Shown here: piece after piece, positions 49,983-58,204 of the stretch
How positions within the stretch are numbered: the first letter of the stretch is position 1
How the letters are laid out: every line of letters starts with the position of its first letter
Assembly (NCBI RefSeq): GCF_027594785.1
Contig: NZ_CP075584.1
Location: 992,001-1,056,000, forward strand
Origin: Cryobacterium breve
GTDB taxonomy: Bacteria > Actinomycetota > Actinomycetes > Actinomycetales > Microbacteriaceae
Direction: 5' to 3'
DNA: 64,000 nt
Notes under the pieces: model-generated
What the model saw: the letters and a program-made list of their open reading frames with translations, nothing else
Databases searched by the model: none
What the model was told of the DNA's origin: nothing
Program-made: the position numbers and the translations under genes

Positions 49983-50861
49983 GTGACCGACGCGACGATT
50001 CCTCCCCGAAACAGTGCCTCTGATGAGGCCTCGACCTACAGCCTCGACGACGACCTGGCCCTCGCCATCGAACTCGCCGACGCGGCGGATGCCATCTCCC
50101 GCGATCGCTTCACCGCGATGGACCTCGTCGTCACGACCAAGCCGGATCGCACTCCCGTGACGGACGCCGACCAGGCCGTCGAACGGGCCATCCGCGCCCT
50201 CCTCGCGGTACGACGGCCGAACGACGGAATTCTGGGTGAGGAATACGGCACCGCGGGCTCGACCGTACGCCAGTGGATCATCGACCCGATCGACGGCACC
50301 GCCGGTTTCCTCCGCGGCGTGCCGATCTGGGGCACCCTGATCTCCCTCGCGGTCGAAGGCGTCCCCGTCGTCGGCGTGGTGAGCTCCCCCGCCCTCGGTA
50401 AGCGCTGGTGGGCGCGCACCGGCGCCGGCGCCTGGTCGACCGACGAGCGCACCCCGGATGCCGCGCCGCGCCGGCTCCAGGTCTCCGGCGTCGCAACGCT
50501 CCCCGATGCTTCTCTCAGCTACAACAGCATCCAGCAGTGGGATCAGACCGGTCACCTCGACGAGCTTGTCGCCCTCTCCCGGTCGGTCTGGCGCACCCGG
50601 GCATACGGCGACATGTGGTCGTACATGCTCCTGGCCGAGGGTGTGCTCGATATCGTGGCCGAATTCGACCTCAAGCCCTACGACCTGGCCGCGCTCGCCC
50701 CGATCGTGCAGGAGGCCGGCGGCACATTCACCTCGGCCGACGGGCTCGAGGGACCCTGGCACGGCAGCTCGCTCGCCACGAACGGTTTGCTGCACGAGGC
50801 GACCCTCGAGGTGCTCCGTGCTGCCGCAGTGGGCACCGCCGGCACGGCTCGTCACGGCTGA
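49983..50861 (+). CDS. hisN: Inositol monophosphatase-family phosphatase, probable histidinol-phosphatase
   Basis: About 292 residues. IMPase-fold metal sites: ILGEEYG (Glu) and WIIDPIDGTAGFLRGVPIWG (Asp-x-Ile-Asp-Gly-Thr), plus YGDMWSYMLLAEG and LKPYDLAALAPIVQEAGG near the C-terminus. The GFLRGVP/WGTLISL context and length fit actinobacterial HisN, which removes phosphate from histidinol phosphate. GTG 49983 is chosen as start: it has GGGAG just upstream, and TACTAT lies near -10. The lipoprotein gene overlaps its stop (TGATG). Confidence 0.85.
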   Translation: MTDATIPPRNSASDEASTYSLDDDLALAIELADAADAISRDRFTAMDLVVTTKPDRTPVTDADQAVERAIRALLAVRRPNDGILGEEYGTAGSTVRQWIIDPIDGTAGFLRGVPIWGTLISLAVEGVPVVGVVSSPALGKRWWARTGAGAWSTDERTPDAAPRRLQVSGVATLPDASLSYNSIQQWDQTGHLDELVALSRSVWRTRAYGDMWSYMLLAEGVLDIVAEFDLKPYDLAALAPIVQEAGGTFTSADGLEGPWHGSSLATNGLLHEATLEVLRAAAVGTAGTARHG

Positions 50862-51424
50862 TGCCACCCTCGGGTCCCGGCGCGGGTCGGGTTGCCTTGT
50901 TCGCTGCCCGGTGCGCCGTCGTCCTACGCACAGCGGCCATGGTCATGCTCGCCCTCGGCCTGTCGCTCGCAGCGAGCGGATGCGCCTCCGTCACCCGTCT
51001 CGCTCCCTCGGCAAGTGACGGGGCGGCCTCGGTTGCCGCGCCAGCGACGGCAGCGCCGGTCGAGGTGGCGAAGCTGCTGGTCGGGGACTGCTTCGACAAC
51101 CCCGGGGACGCCGACGTCGCATCCGCTGCGACCGTGACCCTGGTGACGTGCACCGAACCGCACGCGTTCGAGGTCTTCGCCGGCTTCGACCTGCCGATCG
51201 GGTCGTATCCCGGCGAGGACGCCGTCGTCGCCGCAGCCGAAGACGGTTGCGGCTCACGATTCGAGGCCTTCACCGGCAGCCCGTATGACGGGTCCCAGCT
51301 CGACTACAACTACGTCATTCCGCCCGAGAGCGGCTGGACGATCTCCGGCAGCCATCTGGTCTCGTGCCTGATCGACGACCCGGCCGGCCCAGTGACGGGG
51401 ACTCTGGCCCAGGCGCGCCGCTGA
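50861..51424 (+). CDS. Putative lipoprotein with septum-formation-like domain
   Basis: 187 residues. N-terminal signal with lipobox LSLAASGC (Cys about residue 36), an Ala/Ser/Thr-rich linker, then a domain with DCFDNPGDADVASAATVTLV and TCTEPHAFEVFAGFDLP, followed by paired cysteines (DGCGSRF, HLVSCLIDD). The VGDC...V.C..PH.FEV pattern is that of the actinobacterial Septum_form/DUF4190-associated domain found in envelope proteins. Start ATG overlaps the hisN stop. Extracytoplasmic; role unknown. Confidence 0.75.
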   Translation: MPPSGPGAGRVALFAARCAVVLRTAAMVMLALGLSLAASGCASVTRLAPSASDGAASVAAPATAAPVEVAKLLVGDCFDNPGDADVASAATVTLVTCTEPHAFEVFAGFDLPIGSYPGEDAVVAAAEDGCGSRFEAFTGSPYDGSQLDYNYVIPPESGWTISGSHLVSCLIDDPAGPVTGTLAQARR

Positions 51425-51542
51425 CCCCGCCGTCTCCCCCGGTGCTGACGGACACGCGCCGACCCCGGCCGACTCCCGGCCGACCCCGGCCGACCGCCGG
51501 CAACCACGGCCGACTGCCGGCGACTCCGGCCGCTTCCGGTCC
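51425..51542. repeat. Low-complexity CCGAC/CCGG-rich spacer between convergent genes
   Basis: About 118 bp of imperfect repeats of the type GGCCGACTCCC / GGCCGACCCC between the lipoprotein stop and the convergent ECF sigma factor stop. The copies vary in length and sequence and there are no regular spacers, so this is simple-sequence DNA, not a CRISPR. Confidence 0.7.
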
Positions 51543-52910
51543 TCAGCGCGTCCGGGCCTCCCGCAGGCGACGTTCCAGGTGCCGTTTTTCCGCTGGGTTG
51601 CGCGCCAGGGCGCACGCACGCTCGAAGGCGAGCACGGCGGCCGCCGGCTCATCGGCGCGCAGGAGTAACTCGCCGCGGGCCGCGTGCAGGAGGTGATAGT
51701 CCCCCAGCCGCGGGGAACCTCCCGAAACGTCTCGCCTATCGAGCCCGTCGATCAGATCGAGGCCGGCGCGCGGCCCGTCCGCCATGGCGACGGCGACCGC
51801 GCGATTGAGCGACACGATCGGTGATCCGGTCATCGCCTCGAGCTGGCCGTACAGGCGCGCGATGCCCGGCCAGTCGGTCTCGGCTGCGGTGCGGGCGTTG
51901 GCGTGATGCGCCGCGATGAGGGCCTGTACCTGAAAGGGTCCCGGATCCATCCGGACCAGGGCGGCCGCGACGATTTCGTTCGCGCTCTCGATCTGCGCAC
52001 GGTCCCAGCTGCTGCGATCCTGCTCCTCGAGCAGCACCAGGTCGCCGTGCGCGTCCGTGCGCGCCCAGGTTCGGGAGTGCTGGAACAGCTCGAGCGCGAG
52101 CAGCCCCTGCACCTCGGCAGCATCGGGCAGCAGGCTCTGGACGACCCGGGTCACTCGGATAGCCTCGGCCGCGAGGTCAACGCGCACGACGGCATCCGCT
52201 GTGCCGCGGGACAGGTAGGCCTCGTTGAAGATCAGGTAGAGCACCGTGAGCACCGCTTCGATGCGTTCGTCGATGTCCGCGGGCAGGGATAGCGGGATCC
52301 GGGCGTCCCGGATCTTGCGCTTGGCACGCACGATCCGCTGGGCGAGAGTTGTCTCCGGTATAAGAAATGCCGCCGCAATCTCGGGGGTACTCAGGCCGCC
52401 GACGAGCCGCAGGGTCAGTGCGACCTGGGTGTCGCGGTCGAGGGCGGGATGGCAGCAGAGCAGCACCAGGCGCAGGTGCTCGTCGTGCACGGAGCCGGGG
52501 TCGACGATCATGTCCTGCTCCTCTCCTGCGTCGGTGTCCTCGTCGAATGCCAGGGCCGGATCGGGGGTGACGAACCCGCGCGCATGCAATTCCGGAGCGG
52601 CCGCGAGGATGCGCCGGCGCGCGCTCGCGGACCGGCGCATCCGATCGATGGCTCCATTGCGTGCCACGGAGAACAGCCACGCGGCGGGCTTCTCGGGAAC
52701 GCCCTGCGCAGGCCAGACCTCGAGTGCCGTGATCAGGGCCTCGTGCACTGCTTCATCGGCCAGGTCGACGTCGCCGAAGCGGTGCGCGAGGAGAGCGATC
52801 ACCCGACCGCTCCCCTCACGTGCCACTCGCGTCACCGCGGCGTCGACCACCTCACGGGCGACTGTGCGGGCGGATGCTTCGGTCCCGGCCTGCGCGTCGT
52901 CAGGCGGCAT
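51543..52910 (-). CDS. ECF42-type RNA polymerase sigma factor with C-terminal extension
   Basis: About 455 residues, far longer than a simple ECF factor. N-terminal sigma2 (GDVDLADEAVHEALITALEV with VPEKPAAWLFSVARNGAIDR) and sigma4 (LRLVGGLSTPEIAAAFLIPE, TTLAQRIVRAKRKIRD) are followed by the ~200-residue DUF6596/TPR-like extension (LYLIFNEAYLSRG; WPGIARLYGQLEAMTGSPIV; LGDYHLLHAARGELL) that defines ECF42. There is no anti-sigma gene; the extension is thought to regulate activity. The DGPF-domain gene 8 bp upstream on the same strand is the standard ECF42 partner. Confidence 0.92.
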   Translation of the reverse strand: MPPDDAQAGTEASARTVAREVVDAAVTRVAREGSGRVIALLAHRFGDVDLADEAVHEALITALEVWPAQGVPEKPAAWLFSVARNGAIDRMRRSASARRRILAAAPELHARGFVTPDPALAFDEDTDAGEEQDMIVDPGSVHDEHLRLVLLCCHPALDRDTQVALTLRLVGGLSTPEIAAAFLIPETTLAQRIVRAKRKIRDARIPLSLPADIDERIEAVLTVLYLIFNEAYLSRGTADAVVRVDLAAEAIRVTRVVQSLLPDAAEVQGLLALELFQHSRTWARTDAHGDLVLLEEQDRSSWDRAQIESANEIVAAALVRMDPGPFQVQALIAAHHANARTAAETDWPGIARLYGQLEAMTGSPIVSLNRAVAVAMADGPRAGLDLIDGLDRRDVSGGSPRLGDYHLLHAARGELLLRADEPAAAVLAFERACALARNPAEKRHLERRLREARTR

Positions 52911-52918
52911 CGAGGCGG

Positions 52919-53281
52919 TCAGGCGGCATCGGGACGGAACGCCACCGGTCGCACTTCGACTGCGGCGTGCGGGATGGGCATGGACGTGGCCAGGGCAAGC
53001 GCTTCGTCGAGGTCGGCAGCACTCACGAGGTAGAACCCGCCGAGCTGCTCCTTGGTTTCGGCGTACGGGCCGTCGGTGACGATCGGAGCGGCGCCGGCTG
53101 CGAGGCGCACGGTGGTCGCGGTCGCGGTCGGCTGCAGGTTGGCCGCTGCGATCCAGTGGCCACCCTCGATGAGCTTCTGGTTGTAGGCCATCCACGCGCC
53201 CATCATCTCGTCGAAGCCGGGAGTGCCGGGAGCGGGCGCCGACATCGTCTCGTCGCTGTTGATCAGAATCATGTAGTCCAT
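52919..53281 (-). CDS. DGPF-domain (YCII-related) protein, ECF42 partner
   Basis: 120 residues. MDYMILINSDETMSAPAPG at the N-terminus and the name-giving DGPYAETKEQLGGFYLV motif (DGPF/DGPY box) are clear. YCII-like fold; in ECF42 loci these proteins are the usual conserved targets of the sigma factor, and their biochemical role is unknown. It comes first in the unit, 8 bp before the sigma factor gene. The 186-bp gap upstream (53282-53467) should hold the promoter; I see no clear ECF-type motif. Confidence 0.9.
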   Translation of the reverse strand: MDYMILINSDETMSAPAPGTPGFDEMMGAWMAYNQKLIEGGHWIAAANLQPTATATTVRLAAGAAPIVTDGPYAETKEQLGGFYLVSAADLDEALALATSMPIPHAAVEVRPVAFRPDAA

Positions 53282-53467
53282 GGGGAGCTCCTTCGGGTCG
53301 TCGATCCGGACGGGCGATCTGCCTATCCTCTTTCCTCCATGACGCAGGCCGCCAGCGAAATCGACAGCCCTGTGCGAAAAATAATCCAGGAATTCACTCC
53401 CTCGGGTGCGTCACGACCGCAGGGGCACCCGGCGGTATCCGTCGGCATCCGTCGGCGCCCGCACAGC

Positions 53468-55192
53468 TCAGGCATTGCCCTCCCACTGCGTGCCGTCGAG
53501 GTCGCCCCGCAGCGTGCCCGTCGCCGCGTCGACGGCGGCGCCGACGGTGTCGGCGAAGCGCTCCGGAGGAAATCTCTTGCCGAGTCCGTAGTGACGCAAG
53601 ACGTCTTTGACCGGCCCCTTCATCTCCGCGAAGATGAGGGTGGCGCCGCGCTTCGTCAGGAATTCGTCCAGTTCGAGAAGTTCGTCGACGGCGGTGGTGT
53701 CGATATCGGTGATGGGCTCGGCGGCGAGGATCACGGTGCGCACGTCTTTGCCCGCTGCGTTGACGGTCGCCCGGACATAGTCGTCGAAGATCCCGCCGTT
53801 GGCGAAAAAGAGCGGCGCGTCGAATCGTACGATGACAATGCCGGGCAGGCGTTCGCCTTCCGGGTGCCGCGACAGGTCATGGTAGCCGCGAAGGCCTCGG
53901 ATGCGACCTAACTCGGCCCGATACGGCCGCCAGGCATGGCCGACGAACTCCCCGAGCGACAGTGCGACCGCCACGATGATTCCCTCGATCACTCCGACGA
54001 CGAGCACGCCCAGGAAGGCGGTGACCGACAAGACGGCATCGGTCTTGCTCATCCGCACGAGGGCGACGAATCCCGTGATGTCGATCAGCCCCGCCGCCGC
54101 GACCATCACGACGGCCGCGATCGTGGCGGAGGGCAGATAGTCCGTGAGTCCGGGTGCGAACAGCATGAACAGCACGAGAAGGACTGCCCCGGCTATTCCC
54201 GCCAGTTGCGAGCGCGCCCCGGCATTCTCAGCGGCAGCGGTGCGCGACGACGACGCCGAGATGGGGAACCCGCCGAGCAGGCCGGCGAAGAGGTTGGAGG
54301 CGCCGACCGCCACCATCTCCTGGCTGCCGTCGACGTTGTCCCCACGGCGCGCAGCGAACGTGCGGGAGAGCACTGCGGTATCAGCGAAGGCGATGAGCGC
54401 CATCCCGAGCGCGGGGAGGGCCAGGCCGACGACATCCGCCCCCTGCAGGCCGGTGAGGGCGGGTGCCGGGAGACCGGCGGGCAGAGCGCCGACGACGGGA
54501 ATACCCTCGTGGAGGCCGAGGAGCCACGTCAGTACCATCGAGGCCAGGACCGCGACGAGGATCCCGGGGATGCGGCTCTTCGTCCAGACCAGGACAAGGA
54601 TGACGGCAAGGGAACCCATTCCGAACAGCGTCGCGGTCGGGTTCACCTGGCCGCCGACGATGCCCGTGACGATGGCGATCGCATCTCCCAGCGGCGACTC
54701 CGAGGAAATGGAGAAACCAAGGAGCGGCGGGATCTGCGACAGGATGACGATCACCGCGAGCGCATTGAGGTAGCCGACCCGGAGCGGCTTGGAGAGCAGG
54801 TCGGTCACGAAACCCAGGCGCAGCAATCCGCCCAGGATGAGTACCGCGCCGACCATGACGCCCAGGAGCCCGGCGAGGGCGACGGCCCGGCTGCTGTCTC
54901 CCGCGGCGAGCGGCAGGATGGCCGCGGCGATGATCGGAGCCAGCGCCGAGTCCGGGGCAAGCACCAGGATCCGGTAGGGCCCGAAGACTGCATAGGCGAA
55001 GAGGGGGACGATCGTGGCGAACAGGCCGGTCTCGGGCGGAAGGCCGGCAACCTCGGCGTAACCGATGCCGACCGGGATGAGCAGGGCGGTCAGAATCGCC
55101 CCCGCGCGCAGATCCTTCAGCAGCCACGAGCGCTGATAGCTCAGTGCCGTGGCGACACCCGGCACCCATTTGCGCAGTCCGTTGACGGCCAC
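53468..55192 (-). CDS. SulP family anion permease with STAS domain
   Basis: 574 residues, uninterrupted. LKDLRAGAILTALLIPVGIG and YAEVAGLPPETGLFATIVPL are the SulP entry signature, followed by 12-14 helices with a repeated GLLGGFPISASSSRTAAAEN region. The C-terminal STAS domain is complete (VIVRFDAPLFFANGGIFDDY; ITDIDTTAVDELLELDEFL). Family members move sulfate, bicarbonate or other anions; the substrate is not determined. It stands alone, convergent to nothing, 46 bp downstream of the reductase gene on its own strand. Confidence 0.88.
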   Translation of the reverse strand: MAVNGLRKWVPGVATALSYQRSWLLKDLRAGAILTALLIPVGIGYAEVAGLPPETGLFATIVPLFAYAVFGPYRILVLAPDSALAPIIAAAILPLAAGDSSRAVALAGLLGVMVGAVLILGGLLRLGFVTDLLSKPLRVGYLNALAVIVILSQIPPLLGFSISSESPLGDAIAIVTGIVGGQVNPTATLFGMGSLAVILVLVWTKSRIPGILVAVLASMVLTWLLGLHEGIPVVGALPAGLPAPALTGLQGADVVGLALPALGMALIAFADTAVLSRTFAARRGDNVDGSQEMVAVGASNLFAGLLGGFPISASSSRTAAAENAGARSQLAGIAGAVLLVLFMLFAPGLTDYLPSATIAAVVMVAAAGLIDITGFVALVRMSKTDAVLSVTAFLGVLVVGVIEGIIVAVALSLGEFVGHAWRPYRAELGRIRGLRGYHDLSRHPEGERLPGIVIVRFDAPLFFANGGIFDDYVRATVNAAGKDVRTVILAAEPITDIDTTAVDELLELDEFLTKRGATLIFAEMKGPVKDVLRHYGLGKRFPPERFADTVGAAVDAATGTLRGDLDGTQWEGNA

Positions 55193-55238
55193 CCGGCTCC
55201 TCGTCCGAAGACATCATGCCGCGAAAGCACCCGACGGA

Positions 55239-55898
55239 CTACCGGGCCGTGCGACGAGTGAAGACCAGGTGGACGACTCCGGACGGTGAAGCGGTCGCCT
55301 CGATGTCGAATCGCTGGTCGAGTCCTTCGAGTCCGTCCCAGAGTCGTTCTCCCCGGCCCAGGACGATGGGCACGAGGACGATGTGCATGTGGTCGATCAG
55401 ATCGGCCTCGAGGAACTGTCGGACCGTGCTGACACCGCCACCGATCCGCACGTCGAGGTCGCCGGCGAGGGCGCGAGCCTGTTCGAGCGCCGAGACGGGG
55501 TCGGCGTCGACGAAATGGAAAGTTGTTCCGCCTTCCATCGCCAATACCGGCCGAGGATGGTGTGTCAGTACGACGACGGGGGTGTGGAACACCGGGTTGT
55601 CGCCCCACCATCCCATCCACTCTTCGTCTTTCCAGGGACCGCGCACCGGGCCGAACTTGTTGCGCCCCATGATCTCGACGCCGATCCCGGGACCCCAGGC
55701 ACTGGCGAACGCGTCGTCGACGCCAAAGGATGCCACCGACTCCCCGTGGAGGCCCATCGCGCGGAACGTGCGCGTCGCGATCGCCCACTCCAGAAGCCGG
55801 GAGCCGGCGTGACCGAAGGGAGCGTCGAGTTGCTGGCCTTCGCCGGTACCGAAGCCGTCGAGGGAGACCGAGAAGTTGTGCACGCGGACGAGGGACAT
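55239..55898 (-). CDS. RibD C-terminal/dihydrofolate-reductase-like protein
   Basis: 219 residues. VRVHNFSVSLDGFGTGEGQQ, VEIMGRNKFGPVRGPW, VLTHHPRPVLAMEGGTTFHF, and VRIGGGVSTVRQFLEADLID followed by HIVLVPIVLGRGERLW are the pattern of the RibD_C/YyaP-YwjB group. These are NADPH-dependent reductases by fold; the natural substrate is generally unknown. AGGAG lies just before the ATG at 55898. Confidence 0.85.
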   Translation of the reverse strand: MSLVRVHNFSVSLDGFGTGEGQQLDAPFGHAGSRLLEWAIATRTFRAMGLHGESVASFGVDDAFASAWGPGIGVEIMGRNKFGPVRGPWKDEEWMGWWGDNPVFHTPVVVLTHHPRPVLAMEGGTTFHFVDADPVSALEQARALAGDLDVRIGGGVSTVRQFLEADLIDHMHIVLVPIVLGRGERLWDGLEGLDQRFDIEATASPSGVVHLVFTRRTAR

Positions 55899-56018
55899 GT
55901 CATCTCCTGAAGTCGTGGCCTGTGACGATCACACTATGGCGATTCGGCCGCGGTTCTCAAGGGCGGAGGCTCAAGGGATCAAGGGCTCAAGACCGACGAT
56001 CGGACGGAGATTCAACGC

Positions 56019-56038
56019 CTCAACAGCGTGTGACAGGA
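56019..56038 (+). repeat. Left arm of a perfect 20-bp inverted repeat flanking the tmRNA gene
   Basis: CTCAACAGCGTGTGACAGGA here recurs as its exact reverse complement at 56485-56504. The left arm ends 5 bp before the mature tmRNA 3' end. In a precursor transcript covering both arms they would pair and close the tmRNA into a loop. Confidence 0.85.
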
Positions 56039-56043
56039 ACCGA

Positions 56044-56430
56044 TGGTGGAGATGGGGGGAATTGAACCCCCGTCCACTGCTGTGGTCATATGCCTTCTAC
56101 GGGTGTATCCAGTGAAGTCGTTCTACTCGGCTCCGGAATTTGCCACTGTCAGCTAATCCGACGAGCCCAGCCCTCGTTTAAGTCCCCCTACACCCCGCGG
56201 CTCAGAGTAGGAGCAATCTCTCTAAATGACGTCAGGGTCCGGGTAGAGAGCATTCCCGGCCTGACGGACTCTCTAGTTGCTTTACTTAGGCCGCGAGGGC
56301 GTAAGCAGAAGCAGAGTCAGTGCGGTTTGTTTTGGCACTTATTGTTTTGCAGGGAGCGTTAACGAGTTAACCCTGCATCCTCGACCCGCTTCTCACAATT
56401 GCGCAGGCAATGTCGAAACCGATCATCCCC
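56044..56430 (-). ncRNA. ssrA: Transfer-messenger RNA (tmRNA)
   Basis: About 387 nt. The 5' end reads GGGGATGATCGGTTTCGACA and the 3' end carries the T-arm GGGTTCAATTCCCCCCAT-type sequence ending in encoded CCA (TGG at 56044-56046 on the plus strand). The resume reading frame is 56336 down to 56286 and encodes the tag AKTNRTDSASAYALAA followed by TAA; the ALAA end is the proteolysis signal. The tag is 16 residues, longer than the 10 of E. coli. It tags proteins on stalled ribosomes together with SmpB, encoded 1.2 kb upstream on the same strand. Confidence 0.97.
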
Positions 56431-56484
56431 ATGCGCACTCGTCGCCATGATTCGGCGCCACCGGCTTGCGGTGGAATGAGTGGG

Positions 56485-56504
56485 TCCTGTCACACGCTGT
56501 TGAG
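56485..56504 (-). repeat. Right arm of the 20-bp inverted repeat flanking the tmRNA gene
   Basis: Exact reverse complement of 56019-56038, located 55 bp upstream of the tmRNA 5' end. On the tmRNA strand it is directly preceded by TTGACA (56506-56511 on the plus strand), which looks like a -35 box; with no good -10 at 17 bp, the true promoter may lie further upstream. Confidence 0.85.
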
Positions 56505-56548
56505 TTGTCAAGACTGCACGCGTTCTTTCGAACTGCTCGTGCAGCCCT

Positions 56549-57520
56549 TCAGTCTACAACACTTCTGCCGGAATGCGGGGCGACGGCCAGAAGCACACGC
56601 TCGGCCTCGGAATCGCCCGGAACGATGACGTCGATGGACGCTGCACCCGACCGGATCGTGACCACACTTGCCTCCGTGTAACGCGGATGCCGGTGCACCG
56701 TGACAGAGTCCAGCCGCGCCAGGAAAACGATCAGGCGGGAGCTCGACAATTCGGACCGGTCGGCGAGACCGAACCAGTCGCGGCGGGACAGCACTTGAAC
56801 CTCCAAGTCGGTCCCGCAGACGATGGCGCCGTGGAGCACAGTCGGACGGAACAGGTTCAGCACCCGAGCCACGAAGCCGCCGCTTGCACGAACCCGTTCA
56901 CGCGGATGCGCGGCGTAGAGGTGGAGTTCAGGCTCGCGATCCCTCAGGTTGGTCCAGTCCGCCATCAGGTCCGCATCGGTTGCCCGGAATGCGGCGGAGT
57001 TGAGGACGGCATTGGGCCGCCGGTCGACGGCAGGGCCGACCGGGAAAGTGAGCATCGAAGCTACCGGTGCGGTGTCCGGGGTGCGGAGTGTCTCGGCCGT
57101 AGCGAGGGACATGTCGCGGAGCAGGTCGACGAATCGACTGACGACCTCGCGCGAGGAGCCGTTGTAGCCGACCTGCAGCGCAGTGCCGTCCCGGGAATAC
57201 ACCCGCAGGCGCCCATCGGTCAGGTCGACGCTGTCCTCGACGGCGACGACGGCGTCGTAGGGCGAAGTCGAGCAGCCATATGCCGAACCCGTCCGGCTCA
57301 GCACGGTGAGGGCGTCCTCCCCCGCGATGATCAGGTGGTCGTAGAGCTCCATGGTGGGATCCGCGTCCCGGCGGGGGATGTTCCGCGGCACCTTGAGCAC
57401 GAGCCGCTCCGACGTGGGATCGCAACCGAAGTCGCGGAACAGCCGCGGGACCTCTTCCAGTGTCCGCACCGCGTCCACCCAGGGGCCGAAGGCGTTGTAT
57501 TCCGCGTCGGCTGTAATCAT
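56549..57520 (-). CDS. Hypothetical protein between smpB and ssrA
   Basis: About 323 residues, no family recognised, no signal peptide or membrane helix. It looks like two related alpha/beta halves: the first has SERLVLKVPRNIPRRDADPT and GEDALTVLSRTGSAYGCSTS; the second repeats the theme with LSSSRLIVFLARLDSVTVHR and ASVVTIRSGAASIDVIVPGD. Both halves pair a membrane-protein-free beta region with a DGxxLxVxYNG-type strand (RDGTALQVGYNGSSREVVSR), reminiscent of PH-like domains, which is only an impression. ATG 57520 chosen. It sits between smpB and ssrA on the same strand. Confidence 0.7.
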   Translation of the reverse strand: MITADAEYNAFGPWVDAVRTLEEVPRLFRDFGCDPTSERLVLKVPRNIPRRDADPTMELYDHLIIAGEDALTVLSRTGSAYGCSTSPYDAVVAVEDSVDLTDGRLRVYSRDGTALQVGYNGSSREVVSRFVDLLRDMSLATAETLRTPDTAPVASMLTFPVGPAVDRRPNAVLNSAAFRATDADLMADWTNLRDREPELHLYAAHPRERVRASGGFVARVLNLFRPTVLHGAIVCGTDLEVQVLSRRDWFGLADRSELSSSRLIVFLARLDSVTVHRHPRYTEASVVTIRSGAASIDVIVPGDSEAERVLLAVAPHSGRSVVD

Positions 57521-57562
57521 CGTCTTAATCGTAACGCTCCGGATTTGCCGCATCGCTGTATC

Positions 57563-57606
57563 TGCGGGTGCCCGGCCACCCCCGAGCGGGGCACCGGGCA
57601 TCCGCG
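57563..57606 (-). terminator. Imperfect GC hairpin downstream of smpB
   Basis: TGCGGGTGCCCGG (57563-57575) pairs with CCGGGCATCCGCG (57594-57606), with one G-U wobble and one end mismatch, 33-77 nt after the smpB stop on the minus strand. No U-tract follows, so it may be an attenuator or RNA 3' end, not a full terminator. Confidence 0.4.
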
Positions 57607-57638
57607 GGAGAATTCCGCGAATTCGCCGGTTAGGCCGG

Positions 57639-58115
57639 TCAGTCGCCGAGGTGCTTGCGCGCGGACATCGCGCGGTCGGACTCGCGCTTGTCCTGGCGTT
57701 CGCGCAGTGTCTGGCGCTTGTCGTATTCCTTCTTGCCCTTGGCGACCGCGATCTCGACCTTGGCCTTGCCGTTGCTGAAGTAGATCCGCAGGGGGACGAG
57801 CGTGTAGCCGCCCTCCTTGGTCTTGTGGCTGATCTTGATGATCTCCTGCTTGTGAAGCAGGAGTTTGCGCTTGCGCCGCGGCGGGTGGTTGGTCCACGTG
57901 CCGGCCATGTATTCCTGGATGTGCACGGCGTCGAGCCAGGCTTCGCCGTCCTCGATGAAGGCGTAGCCGTCGACGAGCGAGGCGCGTCCCGCGCGAAGAG
58001 ACTTCACCTCGGTTCCCGTCAGAACCATGCCGGCCTCGTACGTCTCCTCGATGAGGTAGTCGTGGCGTGCCTTGCGATTGGTCGAGACGACCTTCTCGCC
58101 GATTTCCCTGGGCAC
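57639..58115 (-). CDS. smpB: SsrA-binding protein SmpB
   Basis: 158 residues, the normal length. [40 protein letters not shown], the beta-barrel segment [20 protein letters not shown] and the basic C-terminal tail [20 protein letters not shown] are all typical. SmpB binds the tRNA-like domain of tmRNA and brings it to stalled ribosomes. In the actinobacterial order prfB-ftsE-ftsX-smpB, with ssrA close downstream. Confidence 0.97.
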   Translation of the reverse strand: MPREIGEKVVSTNRKARHDYLIEETYEAGMVLTGTEVKSLRAGRASLVDGYAFIEDGEAWLDAVHIQEYMAGTWTNHPPRRKRKLLLHKQEIIKISHKTKEGGYTLVPLRIYFSNGKAKVEIAVAKGKKEYDKRQTLRERQDKRESDRAMSARKHLGD

Positions 58116-58204
58116 GGGTTACTCCTCAACTCGGTGGGTGGGCAGGCCGAGGACCGGCCAGCCCACCAGTCTAGCGCTCGGCCTCGAGCCGCTCGGACGA
58201 ACGG

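Noticed and set aside
51425-51542. CRISPR-like repeat array
   Set aside because: Repeat units vary in length and sequence, there are no distinct spacers and no cas genes; it is low-complexity sequence.
56044-56504. Integration site of a mobile element at ssrA
   Set aside because: The 20-bp repeats are inverted, not direct, and no integrase or foreign genes are adjacent.
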